In this document: positions 22,792 to 34,269 of the stretch, piece after piece | Position numbering within the stretch: the first letter of the stretch is position 1 | Layout: every line of letters starts with the position of its first letter | Assembly (NCBI RefSeq): GCF_949987535.1 | Contig: NC_080064.1 | Coordinates: 43,977,937-44,041,936, forward strand | DNA length: 64,000 nt | Source: Balaenoptera acutorostrata | Lineage: Eukaryota > Chordata > Mammalia > Artiodactyla > Balaenopteridae | Reading direction: 5' to 3' | Position numbers and translations under genes: made by a program | The notes under the pieces: model-generated | Database searches by the model: none | What the model was told of the DNA's origin: nothing | The model's input: the letters and a program-made list of their open reading frames with translations, nothing else

Positions 22792-23405
22792 TGATGCCGA
22801 AAACTTGGCCTCTGTGCCCTGGTGCCGAATTGAATCTCAGAGACAGAGTTTTGGGTGAAGTAGAAAAGAATAGCTTTATTGCTTTGCCAGGCAAAGTGGG
22901 ACACGGCAGACTCCTGCCCGCGAAAATTGTGTGTCCCAACCCGGGAGGATTTGGTGAGGAGTTTTATAGCAATAGTTCAAAGGTGGGGTTTCTGATAAGA
23001 TTAGGGTGTGTGCAAGGGCTACATTCCTTTAATCTGGTCTCAGTAATCTTTTGATGAGTTTCTCTGGTTCCTTTAATCTGGCCTCAGGTGGTCTTCTCTG
23101 GAATGAAGAATGCCTGACATCTTCCTTTTGTTGGGGGTTTTAGTTCTATAAAGAGCTTAAAGATATTGTTGTGTGTATCCCTTGAGGCAGAACCAGGACC
23201 CTGCCCCAAGGCGGCACTGTTGTGTCTCGGCTGATCCTCCCTTGTCTCTGCATCCCCTCCCTTCCCTGATGAGCAACTGTTTGAATCTGCCCTTTGGAAC
23301 TCAGGGAAGGTCAAGGAGGCTGGAGTCTGTTCCCTACAAACAAGGAATGGGGGACATGGAAAGGCTACTGTGCCCAGGAGCCCCACATGCTCCTGCTCAG
23401 TTTCA
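22792..23405 (-). mobile_element. Solo LTR (ERV1-like), antisense, copy 1
   Basis: 614 bp with TG...CA ends and a 4-bp target duplication (tcat, 22788-22791 and 23406-23409). On the minus strand it has TATAAAA (22962-22968) and AATAAA (22875-22880), giving a normal U3-R-U5 order. A 4-bp duplication fits gammaretrovirus-like (ERV1) integration. No internal viral sequence adjoins it, so the provirus was reduced by LTR recombination. It shares about 200 bp of strong similarity with 24641-25261. Confidence 0.88.
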
Positions 23406-23667
23406 TCATGAAAGGGTGTTGGATTTTGTCAAATACTCTATTTGTCAAATGTGTGTATTGAGAAGAAAATGTAATTTTTGTCCTTTTATTAATATAGTGT
23501 ATTACATTGATCAATTTTTATATATTAAACCAATGTGAACAAGTGGAATAAATGTCACTTGTTCATAGTGTATAATCCTTTTTATATGTTGCTGGATTTG
23601 GTTTGCTAGTATTTGGTTGAGGATTTTTCATGTACTATATTCATAAGGGATATTGGTCTGTAGTTTT

Positions 23668-24101
23668 TTTTTTTTTTTCTTTATAATTTTCCCTCTCACC
23701 CTGTCTTTGTGCCTCCTTCATTTTTTCATGCATTCTTCCAAAAATCATGTGTGCCTATTTATCTATCTTGGTATAAGAATCCCTTTTTCTAAAGGAACTC
23801 CTTTATTTATTTATTTATTTATTTATTTTTTAATTTTTTGGCTGTGTTGGGCCTTCGTTTCTGTGCGAGGGCTTTCTCCAGTTGCAGCAAGCGGGGGCCA
23901 CTCCTTATCGCAGTGTGTGGGCCTCTCACCATCGTGGCCTCTCCCGTTGTGGAGCACAGGCTCCAGATGCGCAGGCTCAGCAGTTGTGGCTCACGGGCCC
24001 AGCTGCTCCGCAGCACGTGGGATCCTCCCAGACCAGGGCTCAAACCCGTGTCCCCTGCATTGGCAGGCAGATTCTCAACCACTGCGCCACCAGGGAAGCC
24101 C
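23668..24101 (-). mobile_element. CHR SINE with probable 3' transduction, antisense
   Basis: The whole 434-bp block lies between perfect 14-bp duplications (tggtctgtagtttt, 23654-23667 and 24102-24115). On the minus strand it reads: complete CHR head and body, a (TAAA)n tract (about 23801-23827), about 120 bp of non-SINE sequence (23679-23800), then a poly-A (23668-23678). One pair of duplications around SINE plus extra sequence indicates a single insertion of a read-through SINE transcript. Confidence 0.85.
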
Positions 24102-24640
24102 TGGTCTGTAGTTTTCTTGGGATGTCTTTGATTTGGTATTAGGGTAATATTGACCTCATAGAATGAATTGGGAATTGTTCTCTTCTGGGGAAAGATTGGT
24201 ATTAATTTGCTTTTAAAATATTTGGTAGAAGTCACTGGTGAAACTCCCTGGCCTTGGGTAGGAAGTTTTAAAATTTAATTTGTGGGAAGTTTTGAAATTA
24301 ATAATTCAGTCTCATCAACTAATTTATAGGTCTGTTCAGAGTCTCTGTTTCTTTTTGAGTCAGTTTTGGTAGTTTGTTTCTACGAATTTGTCCATTTCAT
24401 CTAGATTGTCTAATTTGTTGGTGTACATTGTTCATAGTATTCTCTTACAATCCTTTTTATTTCTGTAAGGTCAGTAGTCATGTCCCCACTTTCATTTCTG
24501 ATTTTAGTAACTTTAGTCTTCTCTCTTTTTCTTGGTCAGTCTAGCTAAAGATTTGCCAATTTTGGCCATCTTTTGAAAGAACCAACTTTTGGTTTTATTG
24601 ATTTTTCTCTATTTTTTTTCTACTTTATTTCCATTCTAAT

Positions 24641-25261
24641 TGTTACTGAACTCAGTTTCAGCTTCTTGCTGCTTAAAAGTTAATACTCAGGAGGAAGGTA
24701 TTGGTTTGAAAAGGTATGGCTGCTTTATTCAGGAGGCTGACAATGGGGAAAAGGCGGACTCCAAAACCAACTCTGAAGATCCTGCTCGACCATGAAACTT
24801 TTTAAAGGGAGAATCATTTGGGGAGGGGGTCAGAGTCTCTATTATCTTCCACTGTGTGCGGACTTTCTTCTTTTTTTTTTTTTTTTTTTCCCAGACTTTC
24901 TTCTGATCAGTTGGTGGTGAGGTAACAGAGTGGTGTGCCAGGAACCTAGTGCTTAGCTTGAAGTTACCATCCTCTACCTGGGTGGGGGCGTTAGTTCCTA
25001 CAGAAGAACTCAAAGACTTTGTTATGTATATTCCTTGAGGAGGAGCCAGGATCCTGCCCAAGAGCTGCACTATTGTTTCTTGGCAGCTCCTCCTCCTTCT
25101 GTGTTCCCTCCCTTCCCTGATACACAGCTGTTTGAATTTGCCCTTTGGAACTCAGGGAAGGCCAAGGAGGCTGAATGAAACCTATTTCCTACAAACAAGA
25201 AATGAGGGACGCAGAAAAGGTTTGTACCCGGGAGGGCCCCACAGGGTCATGCTTCGTTTCA
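24641..25261 (-). mobile_element. Solo LTR (ERV1-like), antisense, copy 2
   Basis: 621 bp with TG...CA ends and a 4-bp target duplication (taat, 24637-24640 and 25262-25265). AATAAA on the minus strand at 24724-24729, TTTAAAAAG-type box at about 24793. It matches copy 1 along its U3 part ('ttccctgat', 'ctgtttgaat', 'ctttggaactcagggaagg'). It contains a tiny poly-A insertion at 24872-24893. Confidence 0.88.
24872..24893 (-). mobile_element. Nearly bodiless poly-A retro-insertion in the LTR
   Basis: Eighteen T plus 'ccca', flanked by perfect 11-bp repeats gactttcttct (24861-24871 and 24894-24904). On the minus strand this is TGGG followed by A18: an L1-mediated insertion truncated to its tail. 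Confidence 0.75.
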
Positions 25262-26262
25262 TAATCTTTATTATTGATATTTCCTTCCTTCTGCTTGCTT
25301 TGGGTTTAGTTTGCTCCTCTTTTTTTTTTAGTTTCTGAAGGTAGAGAGTTATTATATGTAATTTTACATTTTTAAAAAACTGTAAGTGTTTATAGCTTTA
25401 GGTCTTCCTGTAAGCATTGCTTTCACTGAGTCCCATAAGTTTTGGTATGTTGTGTTTGCATTCTTAGAGTATTTTCATTTCATCAAAGTATTAGCTAATT
25501 TTCCTTGTGATTTATTATTTGACATGTTGTTTATTTAGTGTGTTGTTTAATTTCCACATATTTTTGAATTTCCTTCTGTTATTGATTTCTAATTTCATTC
25601 CATTGTGGTAAGAAAACATGCTTTGTATGGTTTCAATCCTTTTAAATGTATTGAGGCTTGTTTTATGGCTTAACATAAGGTCTCTCCTAATCATGTGCAC
25701 TTGGGAAGAATGTATATCCCTCTGTTGTTGGATGGAGTGTTCTGTAGATGTCTGTTAGGTCTAGATGGCATACAATGTTCACGTTTTCTATTTCCTTGCT
25801 AATCTTCTCCCTAGTTGTTTTATCCATAATTGAAAGTTGGGTAGTGAAGCATACAGCTATTATTGTTGAATTGTCTATTTCTCACTTCAGTTCTGTCAGT
25901 TTATGCTTCATATATTTTGGGGCTCTGTTGTTAGGTGCTCTAGATTTAATTCTGATGCATAATAGGGATTGGATGCTTATGTATGTGAACACTATTTATA
26001 TCTCAATAAAACCTTGTTCCATTTTATGTGCTGTGACCAATAGATAGAATTTGTTTTGATATGGCTTTCATGCTTAAATGATTTTGACTAGTAGTAAGTT
26101 ATTTTGTCTAGGTTACATAAAGATGCACTTGTCTCTGAGAAGACTTAACTTCACTAGGGCAGTGGTTCATTTTAAAGGTTTATGTGTATGTGAGTCAGTG
26201 AACTGCAGCAGTTTAAACATGACAGAGATAAAGTATTTAATAATGACTTTGCCAGTACTGAT

Positions 26263-26670
26263 TTTTTTCTTCTTTTTTCAAAACAACTTCTTATTAAAGT
26301 ATAGTTGATTTACAACGTTATGTTAGTTTTAGGTGTGCAGCAAAGTGATTCAGTTTCATATATACGTGTGTATATGTATATTTTCAGATTCTTATCCATT
26401 ATGAGTTATTATAAGATATTGAATATAGTTCCCTGTGCTATACAGTAGGTCCTTGTTGTTTATCTGTTTTATATATAGTAGTGTGTATCTGTTAATCCCA
26501 AACTCCTAATTTATCCCTCCCCCCCTTACCCCTTTGGTAACCATAAATTTGTTTTCTACCTCTGTGAGTCTATTTCTGTTTTGTAAATAAGTTCATTTAT
26601 ATCATTTTTTTTAGATTCCATATATGAGTGATTTCATGTGATATTTATCTTTCTCTGTCTGACTAGACAG
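26263..26670 (-). mobile_element. L1 3'-end fragment, antisense
   Basis: 'agtatagttgatttacaacg', 'gttccctgtgctatacag' and 'tctgttaatcccaaactcc' are the reversed 3' UTR of a cetartiodactyl L1. 5'-truncated. Confidence 0.88.
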
Positions 26671-26827
26671 TATTAATTTTTACTGAGATTAAAGGGCAGA
26701 TGATAGTGTAATGTTCCTTGACTGTCCCTAGAATAATTTGAGTCAGTACCAATTATTAAACTATTAACAGTATCTACCTTTTATACAACTAAGTCCTAAA
26801 CTATATCTGGCTTTGGAGGAAGAAGGA

Positions 26828-26985
26828 AATAGAGAAGTATCCATTATATTATATTATATTGATATTATTTCTTTTTAATCCTCATAGCAATCTTTTGACA
26901 TGGGTGGTATTATTCTCACTTTACAATGAGCAGATTGAAACTCAGAGATTTATTATTTTGATGAAGGTCACTGGTGAGTGCTCTT
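26828..26985 (-). mobile_element. MIR SINE, antisense
   Basis: 'aatcctcatagcaatctttt', 'gtggtattattctcacttta' and 'ttgatgaaggtcactgg' are reversed MIR. Confidence 0.75.
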
Positions 26986-27002
26986 TTCATTTTCTGTCAT
27001 TC

Positions 27003-27110
27003 TTTTAGTCTTTCATTCAACAAATATGCCAGGCTTTGGAGATGCAGCCATGACCCAGTCAGACATGATCCTTGCTCTCATGAAGTGAATTGTCTGGTGG
27101 AGTCCTTTTA
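27003..27110 (-). mobile_element. L2 3'-end fragment, antisense
   Basis: 'tcattcaacaaatatgccag', 'gacatgatccttgctctcat' and 'tgaattgtctggtgg' are the reversed L2 3' end. Confidence 0.75.
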
Positions 27111-27124
27111 CTGAGTCTTTGAGC

Positions 27125-27385
27125 CCTATTTCATATAGTAGTAACATATATTTGTAGAATACTTTATAAAATATTTCTGCATTTTAATCTAATTTTATAA
27201 CTCTTATTGCAGCCTTCTGACCCCGGTGTGTTAGATAGTAGTGCTGTTATTCCCATTTGAAAACAAGGAAACTGAGACTTAGGGATATTTAGGTCATATA
27301 GTTAGTAAATGGCTGAGTTAGTATGCAAACCCAGGTCATCTGGCTCCAAGGATCCTGCACTTCTTCCATTATGCCACATAGTTTC
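27125..27385 (-). mobile_element. MIR SINE, antisense
   Basis: 'gttattcccatttgaaaac', 'aaggaaactgagacttagg', 'aacccaggtcatctggct' and 'ccattatgccac' follow reversed MIR nearly full length. Confidence 0.88.
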
Positions 27386-27389
27386 ACTA

Positions 27390-27864
27390 TTTCACATGAA
27401 ACTACAAGCCTGTATCACCAAGAGTGATATTCTGGAAAGTAACCAGTCTAGCAGTACTTAGCAAAGCAGAGCTCTACCAGGCAGGGCATGTGGGAAGAGG
27501 AATCAGGAGGCCTAAACAGCTGTGTCTTGTGTGCTGGAATGGATTTATTCCTAAATAACACATTGAGAAAGAATGCTTTGGAGAGAGACTAAAACATGAG
27601 AAACATTGCACAGACATGGTCTCAGCAGCACCTGCATGGACTCATGGCACAATAACTGCCAGGGACATTTTTTTTCTAGAACAAAGGCTTGAAACAGACA
27701 GTGAATTTAAGACGAAGTGACCCAAACAACACGGGACTCCATACAGAGCTATCTGCAGCTACAAATCAGAGTGTAATCTTTATATGAGGAAGGGATTGCT
27801 TATTTTACATTGATGACCTCAGCTGCCTTCGTGCAAGTACAGAGATAGCAGTCTATTCAGTAAA
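27390..27864. other. Intronic sequence, nothing recognised
   Basis: Less AT-rich than its surroundings, but no repeat, exon or RNA gene that I can name. Confidence 0.4.
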
Positions 27865-28095
27865 AACATTTGAGTGCTTCCTCTGTGTAAAAGCACTGTT
27901 ACTCATTGTGGGAGTGATACCAACATGGGTATGACACCACCCTTGCCCACAAGGAGCTTGTAACCTTGTAAGGAGATTTTGCATTCATTCGAACAATACT
28001 TGTTCATCCAGAGTTTATTATGTCAGACCCCGTGCCACGTGTTAAGGAGACAAGAGTGGATGAGATAGAAACTATCCCTATGCCTTTAGCTTATA
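27865..28095 (-). mobile_element. Two L2 3'-end fragments, antisense
   Basis: One at about 27865-27970 ('cccttgcccacaaggagctt') and a second starting again at 27983 ('cattcattcgaacaatactt', 'ttattatgtcagaccccg'). Confidence 0.7.
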
Positions 28096-28314
28096 CTTTT
28101 CCATCACCTGGAGAGTATTTCCTTACCTCCTTCCCCTAAGTCTAAGTAATTGGAAACCTTTTAAAGTAGAGAGCAGGATATGAAATTCTCTTAGCAAAAT
28201 AGTAGTCAGTGGTATTCTTGTGACTTGGCCACAAATAGAACTTGATAGCTAATGGGTCAGAACTTAGGTGTCATGCTAGAAAATATTTGCATCACGTTTA
28301 GCAGTCACATTCAA

Positions 28315-28497
28315 AAAAGTACAAAACATCACAATAGAAAAAAATGGACAAAGTATTTGAACAGGAGATCACAGAATAGGAAATAAAAAAGGAAAAAAAT
28401 AGATGTCAGTCTTTCTAGTAATGAGAGAAATGGTAATTAAATATTGAAATAGTGTTTTTACCTCTCTCATTGGCAAAAATAAAAGTTGATAAGAGCA
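28315..28497 (+). mobile_element. Old L1M fragment, sense (ORF2 3' region)
   Basis: 'aaaatggacaaagtatttga', 'aatgagagaaatggtaatta' and 'cattggcaaaaataaaagt' match the L1M ORF2/3' UTR region in order. Confidence 0.7.
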
Positions 28498-28499
28498 CA

Positions 28500-28745
28500 T
28501 TTAAGTAATAATGATAAGAAAACTTTATTGAGTACGTTCTCTGTGGCAGGCAAAAACAGTCTTTACAACAGTCCTAGTGAGGGTAGGTACTATTATTATT
28601 GTTTTATTGATAAGGTACTTGAGGTACAAGGATAGCATAACTTGTCCAAGGTCAGACATCTAGTACTTATTGAGCCCAAATTTGAACTCAGGCAACCCGT
28701 CTCTAGAGCCTGCACTCTTAATCACCAAAGTGGTGCCTTTGTCTG
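28500..28745 (-). mobile_element. MIR SINE, antisense
   Basis: 'aactttattgagtacgttct', 'ggtaggtactattattattg', 'gtccaaggtcagacatcta' and 'agcctgcactcttaatcacc' follow reversed MIR. Confidence 0.88.
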
Positions 28746-28840
28746 GATTGGTTATCATAATGCTCAGTCTCTAGAAGTGTCTACCACAAAGAAAGCACTT
28801 AAATATTTGTTGAATGGATTCTTAAAATGAAAATGTTTAG

Positions 28841-29097
28841 GGGACTTCCCTGGTGGTCCAGTGGTTAAGAATCCGCCTTCCAATGCAGAGGATGCAGGTT
28901 CGATCCCTGGTTGGGGAACTAAGATCCCACATGCCACAAGGCAACTAAGCCTGTGCACTGCAACTACTGAGCCCACGCACCACAACTAGAGAGAAGCCCG
29001 TGTGCCGCAACGAAAGATCCCACGTGCCACAACTAAGACCCAACGCAGCCAAAGATAAATAAATTAATTAAAATTAATTAATTAATTAAAAAAGAAA
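28841..29097 (+). mobile_element. CHR SINE, sense
   Basis: Sense head 'acttccctggtggtccagtg', 22-bp modules 'gcaactactgagcccacgc' and an (AATT)n tail. Target duplication gaaaatgtttag (28829-28840) and gaaaatgtattag (29098-29110). Confidence 0.95.
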
Positions 29098-29109
29098 GAA
29101 AATGTATTA

Positions 29110-30290
29110 GGCACATCATTTTTGGAGGGTAATTTATCGATATCAAGAAACACATACTAATGACTCAATAATTCTATTTCTTAATGTGTATCTTTAAAAA
29201 AATGTATATAAGGAGGCATGTATTTATTGTACATGGCCACATTCTTGGTACTTGTAGAAAAATAAGAGAAAATGTAAATGTTCATCAGTGCTAAAAGTAA
29301 CTAATAATATAACTAATGTATAGCCTTATATAATTATTAAATGACTAAATAAAACTACGATATAGGTATATTTCAGAATTCTATATGCACAGTTAAAATA
29401 AATGAAGTAATTGACCTGGAAAGGTATCTAGGATATACTATTGAATGCGAAAAGCAAGTTACAGAACTTTTCCTACCAAAATAGATTCTAGATGATGAAA
29501 GAGTAAAATAAACAAAAATAACCATGAAAATAGCAGAGAAAACATGGGTGAATATTTTTATACTATTGGAAGGAGGAATGCTTTTCTAAGCATGATATGA
29601 AACGTAAAAGCCATAATGGAGACTGATGAATTTGATTACACAAAAATGGATGACTTCCATGTAGAAAAAAAAAGAACAAACATTAAACTGGAATGAAGAT
29701 TCTAAACATGATATATATATAAAGGATATTTATAGGCAATTTGTAGAAAGGCCAGTAGGCATATGAAAGATAAATAGATATTCAGCTTTTACTCCTAATT
29801 AAAAATACAAATTAGAATATCAGGTCCCGTTTACTACTTGTAAGATTGGCAAAGATTGATAATAGTAATGACAAGAGCTTATAGAAAAAAATTTTACGTA
29901 CTCTTGGAGGAAATAGAAATAAGCACAGCATGTTTGGTTGAAATTTTGGCAACATTTATTAAAATTTAAAATGTATAATACTTTTGTCTTAAATTCTACT
30001 TTTAGGGATTTATTGTATATTAAAGTGTAAAGATATGTGTATAAGGATATTCATTATATTGTGTATAGGTATAAAAATATGGAGAGAATCTAGATGTTTG
30101 TTGATAGGGATGAGAGTTAAATTGTATTGATAATACATCCATATAATGGAATGCTATTCAGCTATTTAAAAAGACTGTGGCAAATCTATTCACACAGCAC
30201 TGCTCTGTAGTGCTGATTGATTATAATGCTACATTAAATAACATATGTATGAACATACTATAACAGTAGGCATGTGTATATTTTAAAAGT
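29110..30290 (+). mobile_element. Old L1M 3' fragments, sense
   Basis: Two overlapping stretches (about 29112-29470 and 29500-30290) carry L1M ORF2 C-terminal and 3' UTR features such as 'aatgttcatcagtgctaaaa', 'tgcgaaaagcaagttacag' and 'catccatataatggaatgct'. Probably related to the piece at 28315. Confidence 0.6.
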
Positions 30291-30544
30291 CCATTATAGT
30301 AACCTGTTGATCTATATCTCTTCCCCTGCTCTTTTCTCAGTACTGTTATCTGTAGTGGGAGCATTAATAAATTCAGACATACTGTAGTCTAATGTTCAGA
30401 TGTTATTAAACTAGAGTTTCTCTTTCTCTTTCTTTTATTAGCAAAAAGAGTAAGGACAACTTATAGCTCATAGGAGCATTTTTATACTGCAAGTACTTCT
30501 GAATGCCAAAGAGTAGAAGTGAAGGAGGAATGTTGTTTCCAAAC

Positions 30545-30900
30545 ATATACATACCTAGAGGTTAAGAGTCTGAGATGTGAAACCAGAATGCCTGGGTTCA
30601 AATCCTGGTTTTGCTACTGTGTGTGACTTTGTACAAGTTACTTACCTTCTTTTTGCCTCCATTTCCTTATTATTCATCCAACAAATATTTGAGTGCTTAC
30701 CGTATGCTAGACACTATTCTGGATGCCAGTGATAAAACAAGGAGGATTAAGACAAAATCTCTACCTTCTTGTATATGTACATTCTGGAGGACTTAATTCT
30801 ATACCTACTATTTAGGGTTCTTAAGAGAATTAAGGGTTTAATATCTCTAAAGCCCTTGGAATGAGGTCTGGTACATAGTAAGTGAACAATAAATAATATT
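30545..30900 (+). mobile_element. MIR SINE, sense, split by an antisense L2 piece
   Basis: The MIR 5' half ('gaatgcctgggttcaaatcc', 'acaagttacttaccttc') ends near 30670 and resumes near 30797 ('atacctactatttagggttc', 'ggtacatagtaagtgaacaa'). Between them is reversed L2 3' end ('caacaaatatttgagtgctt', 'cgtatgctagacactattct'). Confidence 0.78.
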
Positions 30901-31399
30901 ACTATTATTCTCCCCTCCTAAATAAATAGGCATACAGAGTATGATTTATTAACTATTTTATGGAAGTTTTTGTCAAATACAATGACATTCAAGGATATAT
31001 GAAACAATCTATTTCAGTATATTCTTGTATTTGTCTGCATTCTAGATGCTCACATACACTCTCAGTCATTGAGCTCTAGTTTGGCGGATAGTACTACACA
31101 CTGTTGGCCACTGAACCTTACCATACACCATGTTGCAAAAGCTCTCAGCCTGTGAGTGTTCTACCACCATATTTTGAGTGTGCTAGATGTTGAAGTGCAA
31201 AATTTACAGTAGTTCTTTTAAGGAGTCTTGATGGAAATGCTAGAGAAATCAAGAGAGTAAAAATCAGAAAGTTATTAATGGGTAAATTGAAGGTCATCAT
31301 AAACATCAATGAAGCCTGGGAGGATTGACTAATAATTGTACAGCATTTACGAGGAGAAGTTAAATGTTGTAGTTATATTTATTAATTTGTCAATTGACA
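30901..31399. other. Intronic sequence, nothing recognised
   Basis: No repeat or exon that I can support. Confidence 0.4.
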
Positions 31400-31955
31400 A
31401 AATCGCAGCATATATTCATAGAACAAATATTTATTTACAGCCTGCTACGTGCTATGTTAAATGCTGTCAATTCTTTGGTGAACAAAATAGTCATGGAACC
31501 TATCCTCATATAGCTGATATTTCACAATGTTACAAAAATAATTATAGGGTTATAAGAGAACTGTGCAGGAAGCCTAGTCTGAGAGGTCAAAGGAGGTCTT
31601 CTTTGTGGAATTGAGATTTAATCAATTTAATTCAGTTCAGTCCCCTGAAGGTTGAGTGAGTATGTATTAGCCAGGAGGAGAGAGTCATAAGAAATGAGTG
31701 GGAAACAACAATGCAAGGAGAGGGGACAGCATCGAGAAAGAATCAGAGGTGGAAAGAACATGATACTCTTGAGGAATGGGAAGATGTCATTGTGGATGGA
31801 GAGAAGTAAATGGAAGGGAAAGTGGCAAAAGAATAAGCTGGAGAGTTAGACAGGGGTTAAATTTTGCAGGACCTTACAAGGTCAGAGTAAGGAGTTTTGA
31901 TATTATTTTAAGTGCAAAGCAATTGAAGAGTTTCAAGTTGAAGGATCACTTGATT

Positions 31956-33510
31956 AAATTTTTTAAATTGAGGTATTATTGATATATAACATTCTATTAG
32001 TTTCAGGTATACAGCATAATTATTTGATATTTGTATATACTAGTGTCAAATGATCCACCACCATTAGTCTAGTTAACATCCATCACCATGTATAGTTAGA
32101 AAAAAATTTTTCGTTTTGGTTAAGGACTTTTAAGATCTGCTGTCTTAACAACTTTCAAATATGCAGTACAGTTTTTGGTGAAGTCTTTAGGGTTTCCTAT
32201 ATATAATGTCATGCCATCTGCAAATAGTGACAGTTTTACTTCTTCCTTTCCAATTTGGATGCCTTTCATTACTTTTTATTGCCTGATTGCTCTGGCTAGG
32301 CTTTCCAATACTGTGTTGAATAAAAGTGGTGAGAGTGGACATCTTCGTCTTGTTCCTGATCTTAAAGGAAAAGCTTTCAGTTTTTCAGCATTGAGTACGA
32401 TATTAGCTATGTACTTGTTATGTGTGGCCTTTATTATGTTGAGATACTTTCCCTCTATACCCACTTTTCTGAGAATTTTTATTATGAATGGGTGTTGAAT
32501 TTTGTCAGATACTTTTCTGCATCTATTGAGATGATCATATGATTTTTATCCTTTGTTTTGCTAACATGGTATATATCACATTGATTTGCAGTTGTTGAAT
32601 CATCCTTGCATCCCTGGAATAAATCCAACTTAATCATAGTGTATGATCGTTTTAATGTATTGTTGAATTTGGTTTGCTAATATTTTGTTGAGGATTTTTG
32701 CATTTGTGTTTATCAGGGATGTTGGTCTATAATTTTCTTTTCTTCTGGTGTGTGGTCTGGTTTTGGTATCAGGGTAATGCTGGTCTCATAAAATGCATTT
32801 GCAAATGTTCCCTCTTCTATTTTTTCAGAGTTTGAGAAGGATTGGTATTAATTCTTCTTTAAATGTGGCTGACACTGGACTTTTGTTTGGAGGTTTTTCA
32901 TTACTGATTTAATCTTCTTACTAGTAATCAGTCCATTTGGATTTTCTGTTTCTTCATGATTTAGTCTTGTAAGGTTGTATGTTTCTAGGAATTCGTCCAT
33001 TTTTTCTAGGTTGTCTGATTTGTTGGTGTATAATTGTTTATAGTAGACTCTTTTGATCCTTTCTATTTCTGTGGTATGTTGTAATGTCTCCTCTTTCATT
33101 TCTGATTCTATTTATTTGAGTCTTCTCTTTTTCTTGGTGAGTGCTGCTTAAGGTTTGTCAATTCTGTTTATCTTTTCAAAGACCAGGCTTTAGTTTCATT
33201 GATCTTTTCTATTGTCTTTTAGTGTCTATTTCACTTATTTTCACTCTGATCTTTGTTATTTCCTTCCTTTTACTAACTATGGGCTATGTCTGTTCTTCAT
33301 TTTCTAGTTCCTTTAGGTGTAAAGTTAGGTTGTTTATTTGATATTTTTCTTATTTCTTGAGGTAGGCGTTTATTGCTATGAGCTTCCCTCTTAGAACTGT
33401 TTTTGCTGCATCCCATAAATTTTGATATGTTTTATTGCCATTTTCATTTGTCTTAAAGTATTTTTAAAGTTCTCTTTTGATTTCTTTGTTGACCCCTAAT
33501 TAGTTCTTTT
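31956..33510 (-). mobile_element. L1 LINE, antisense, internally deleted, nested in L2
   Basis: Reversed 3' UTR (31960-32170) runs straight into the reverse-transcriptase domain (32175 onward), so the ORF2 C-terminus is deleted. On the minus strand the active-site box is FADG where active L1 has FADD (32215-32235), a loss of a catalytic Asp. Minus-strand frames at 32276-32464 and 32848-33099 are ORF2 fragments. 5'-truncated. Confidence 0.85.
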
Positions 33511-34045
33511 TAAAGGTTACTTTAACTGCTGAGTGAAAATGGACTGGAGGAGATGACAAAAGTACTATGAGGAGATCATTGAAGAGATTATTTCTGTAAT
33601 CCAGATATGGTATAATAGTGGCTTGGACCAAAGTCGTGGTTGTAGACAGAGAAAATGGATTTTTATCAATTTTAGGACATGACTGAATGTTGATGATGAC
33701 TGTTATGGAGAGGGAGGGATAGAGAATGACTGTATAAGGAGCGTGTGGATAGTTAATGATATAGGGAACAGAGAAGAAATGGAATTGATTATTATGAGAG
33801 TAGATGTACATATTGAATTTGAGATGTCTTTGAGACCCAGAGACATTAAATAGGCACTTGTGTATATATATATATAGGTTTAGAACCCAGAAAAGAGGTC
33901 TGAAGTAGAGAAAAGGAAATTAGGACTTGTTAACAGGTAGTGTTTGAAGCAATGGTAGTAGATAGAATTCCCTTGGAAAAGAATATAAAGAAAGAAGAGA
34001 ACTGAGTACAGAACTTTGAGGAATTTCAACATTTAAGATTGGCTA

Positions 34046-34269
34046 GGGACTTCCCTGGTGGTCCAGTGGTTAAGCCTCCATGCTCCCAATGCAGGGGGCC
34101 CGGGTTTGATCCCAGGTTGGGGAACTAAGATCCCACATACCGCAACTAAGCCCACACGCTGCAACTACTGAGCTCTCGAGCTCTAGAGCCTGTGCGCTGC
34201 AACTAGAGAGCCCATGAGCCACAATGAAGATCCAGAGCAGCCAAAATAAATTAAAAAAAAAAAAAAAAG
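34046..34269 (+). mobile_element. CHR SINE, sense
   Basis: Head 'acttccctggtggtccagtg', body modules 'gcaactactgagctctcgag', A16 tail. Nested in L2. Confidence 0.93.

Larger units (their letters stand above)
21420..26020 (-). mobile_element. Long L1 LINE, antisense, broken by four later insertions
   Basis: From left to right on +: reversed L1M-type 3' UTR (21420-21760, 'ataaaattcacctatttaaa'), reversed ORF2 C-terminal region (21760-22790), reverse-transcriptase region (23410-24640) and linker/N-terminal ORF2 (25266-26020). The 5' end, including ORF1 and most of the endonuclease, is missing. Later insertions are a short SINE (22309), two solo LTRs (22792 and 24641) and a CHR SINE (23668). It carries many stops and frameshifts. 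The sequence on either side of each insert rejoins cleanly into L1. Confidence 0.88.

Noticed and set aside
22605..23538. Open frames of 149 and 121 codons near 22.6-23.5 kb
   Set aside because: They span L1/LTR boundaries and have no homology that I recognise; explained by the solo LTR.
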